A DNA stretch of 6,414 bases from contig CANHBY010000084.1 of assembly GCA_947458895.1 (NCBI GenBank), positions 1 through 6,414 of the forward strand. Direction: 5' to 3'. The stretch comes from Burkholderiales bacterium (GTDB lineage: Bacteria > Pseudomonadota > Gammaproteobacteria > Burkholderiales > Burkholderiaceae_C). Positions 6,275 through 6,414 of the stretch are shown here, piece by piece. The position numbers and the translations under genes are program-made. How positions within the stretch are numbered: position 1 is the first letter of the stretch; each line of letters opens with the position of its first letter. The notes beneath the pieces were generated by a model, which saw nothing but the letters and a program-made list of their open reading frames with translations, searched no databases and was not told the origin of the DNA.

Positions 6275-6414
6275 ATGGCCCCTCACACCAACACCCCCAT
6301 CAATACCGATGCACTGGTGATCGGGGCGGGGCCCGTAGGCCTATTTCAGGTGTTCCAACTCGGCTTGCTCGAATTGCATGCCGAGGTCATTGATGCCCTA
6401 CCCTACCCCGGCGG
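6275..6414 (+). CDS. Ferredoxin--NADP reductase, thioredoxin reductase-like (3'-truncated by window edge)
   Basis: Only the first 46 residues and two further bases are in the window. They form the N-terminal FAD-binding Rossmann unit: a short polar lead, the strand TDALVIG, the dinucleotide motif GAGPVG at 17-22, helix [11 protein letters not shown], a second strand ending in VID (D40, the position expected to contact the FAD ribose), and PYPGG at 43-47, the last Gly being incomplete. The wording [17 protein letters not shown] is characteristic of the thioredoxin-reductase-like ferredoxin--NADP reductases (EC 1.18.1.2), as I remember them. A thioredoxin reductase or another NAD(P)/FAD oxidoreductase remains possible since the NADP domain is not visible. 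The ATG follows fdxA by 34 bases with no clear ribosome binding site, which suggests cotranscription with the ferredoxin. Confidence 0.82.
   Translation, partial: MAPHTNTPINTDALVIGAGPVGLFQVFQLGLLELHAEVIDALPYPG

Overview
The window is a compact, single-strand stretch of an assimilatory sulfate reduction locus, followed by a ferredoxin and the start of a ferredoxin reductase. High GC, third-position G/C preference and the forms of the proteins (a CysI without CysJ beside a DUF934 gene, an iron-sulfur APS reductase, separate CysD and CysN, a stand-alone uroporphyrinogen methyltransferase, a seven-iron FdxA) point to a betaproteobacterium of the order Burkholderiales, probably Comamonadaceae. This placement rests on remembered family resemblance, not on a search.

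Layout, all on the + strand: cysI, cut off at its 5' end (1-1523); a DUF934 gene (1541-2032); cysH (2029-2772); cysD (2769-3728); cysN (3784-5067); cobA (5081-5869); fdxA (5908-6240); and a ferredoxin--NADP reductase-like gene that runs off the 3' end (6275-6414). Gaps are 0 to 55 bases. Two junctions are ATGA stop/start overlaps, so the block from cysI to cobA looks like one operon. A possible promoter in front of fdxA may give the last two genes some independence. No gene-free stretch exceeds 60 bases, and no RNA genes, mobile elements, CRISPR arrays or long repeats were seen.

The genes form one pathway. CysD and CysN make adenosine 5'-phosphosulfate (APS) from sulfate and ATP. CysH reduces APS directly to sulfite; its cysteine pattern is that of the [4Fe-4S] APS reductase, which fits the absence of an APS kinase gene (cysC). 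CysI reduces sulfite to sulfide with siroheme and a [4Fe-4S] cluster. CobA makes precorrin-2, the first committed intermediate of siroheme. No CysJ flavoprotein is visible. The RQN-type CysI sequence and the adjacent ferredoxin and ferredoxin reductase genes suggest, as an inference, that CysI takes electrons from ferredoxin. The DUF934 protein beside CysI is the one product of unknown function.

No wholly new system was found. The most useful leads are the DUF934 protein, the possible ferredoxin/reductase supply to CysI, and a cysteine in CysI that may match the cross-linked cysteine of mycobacterial NirA.
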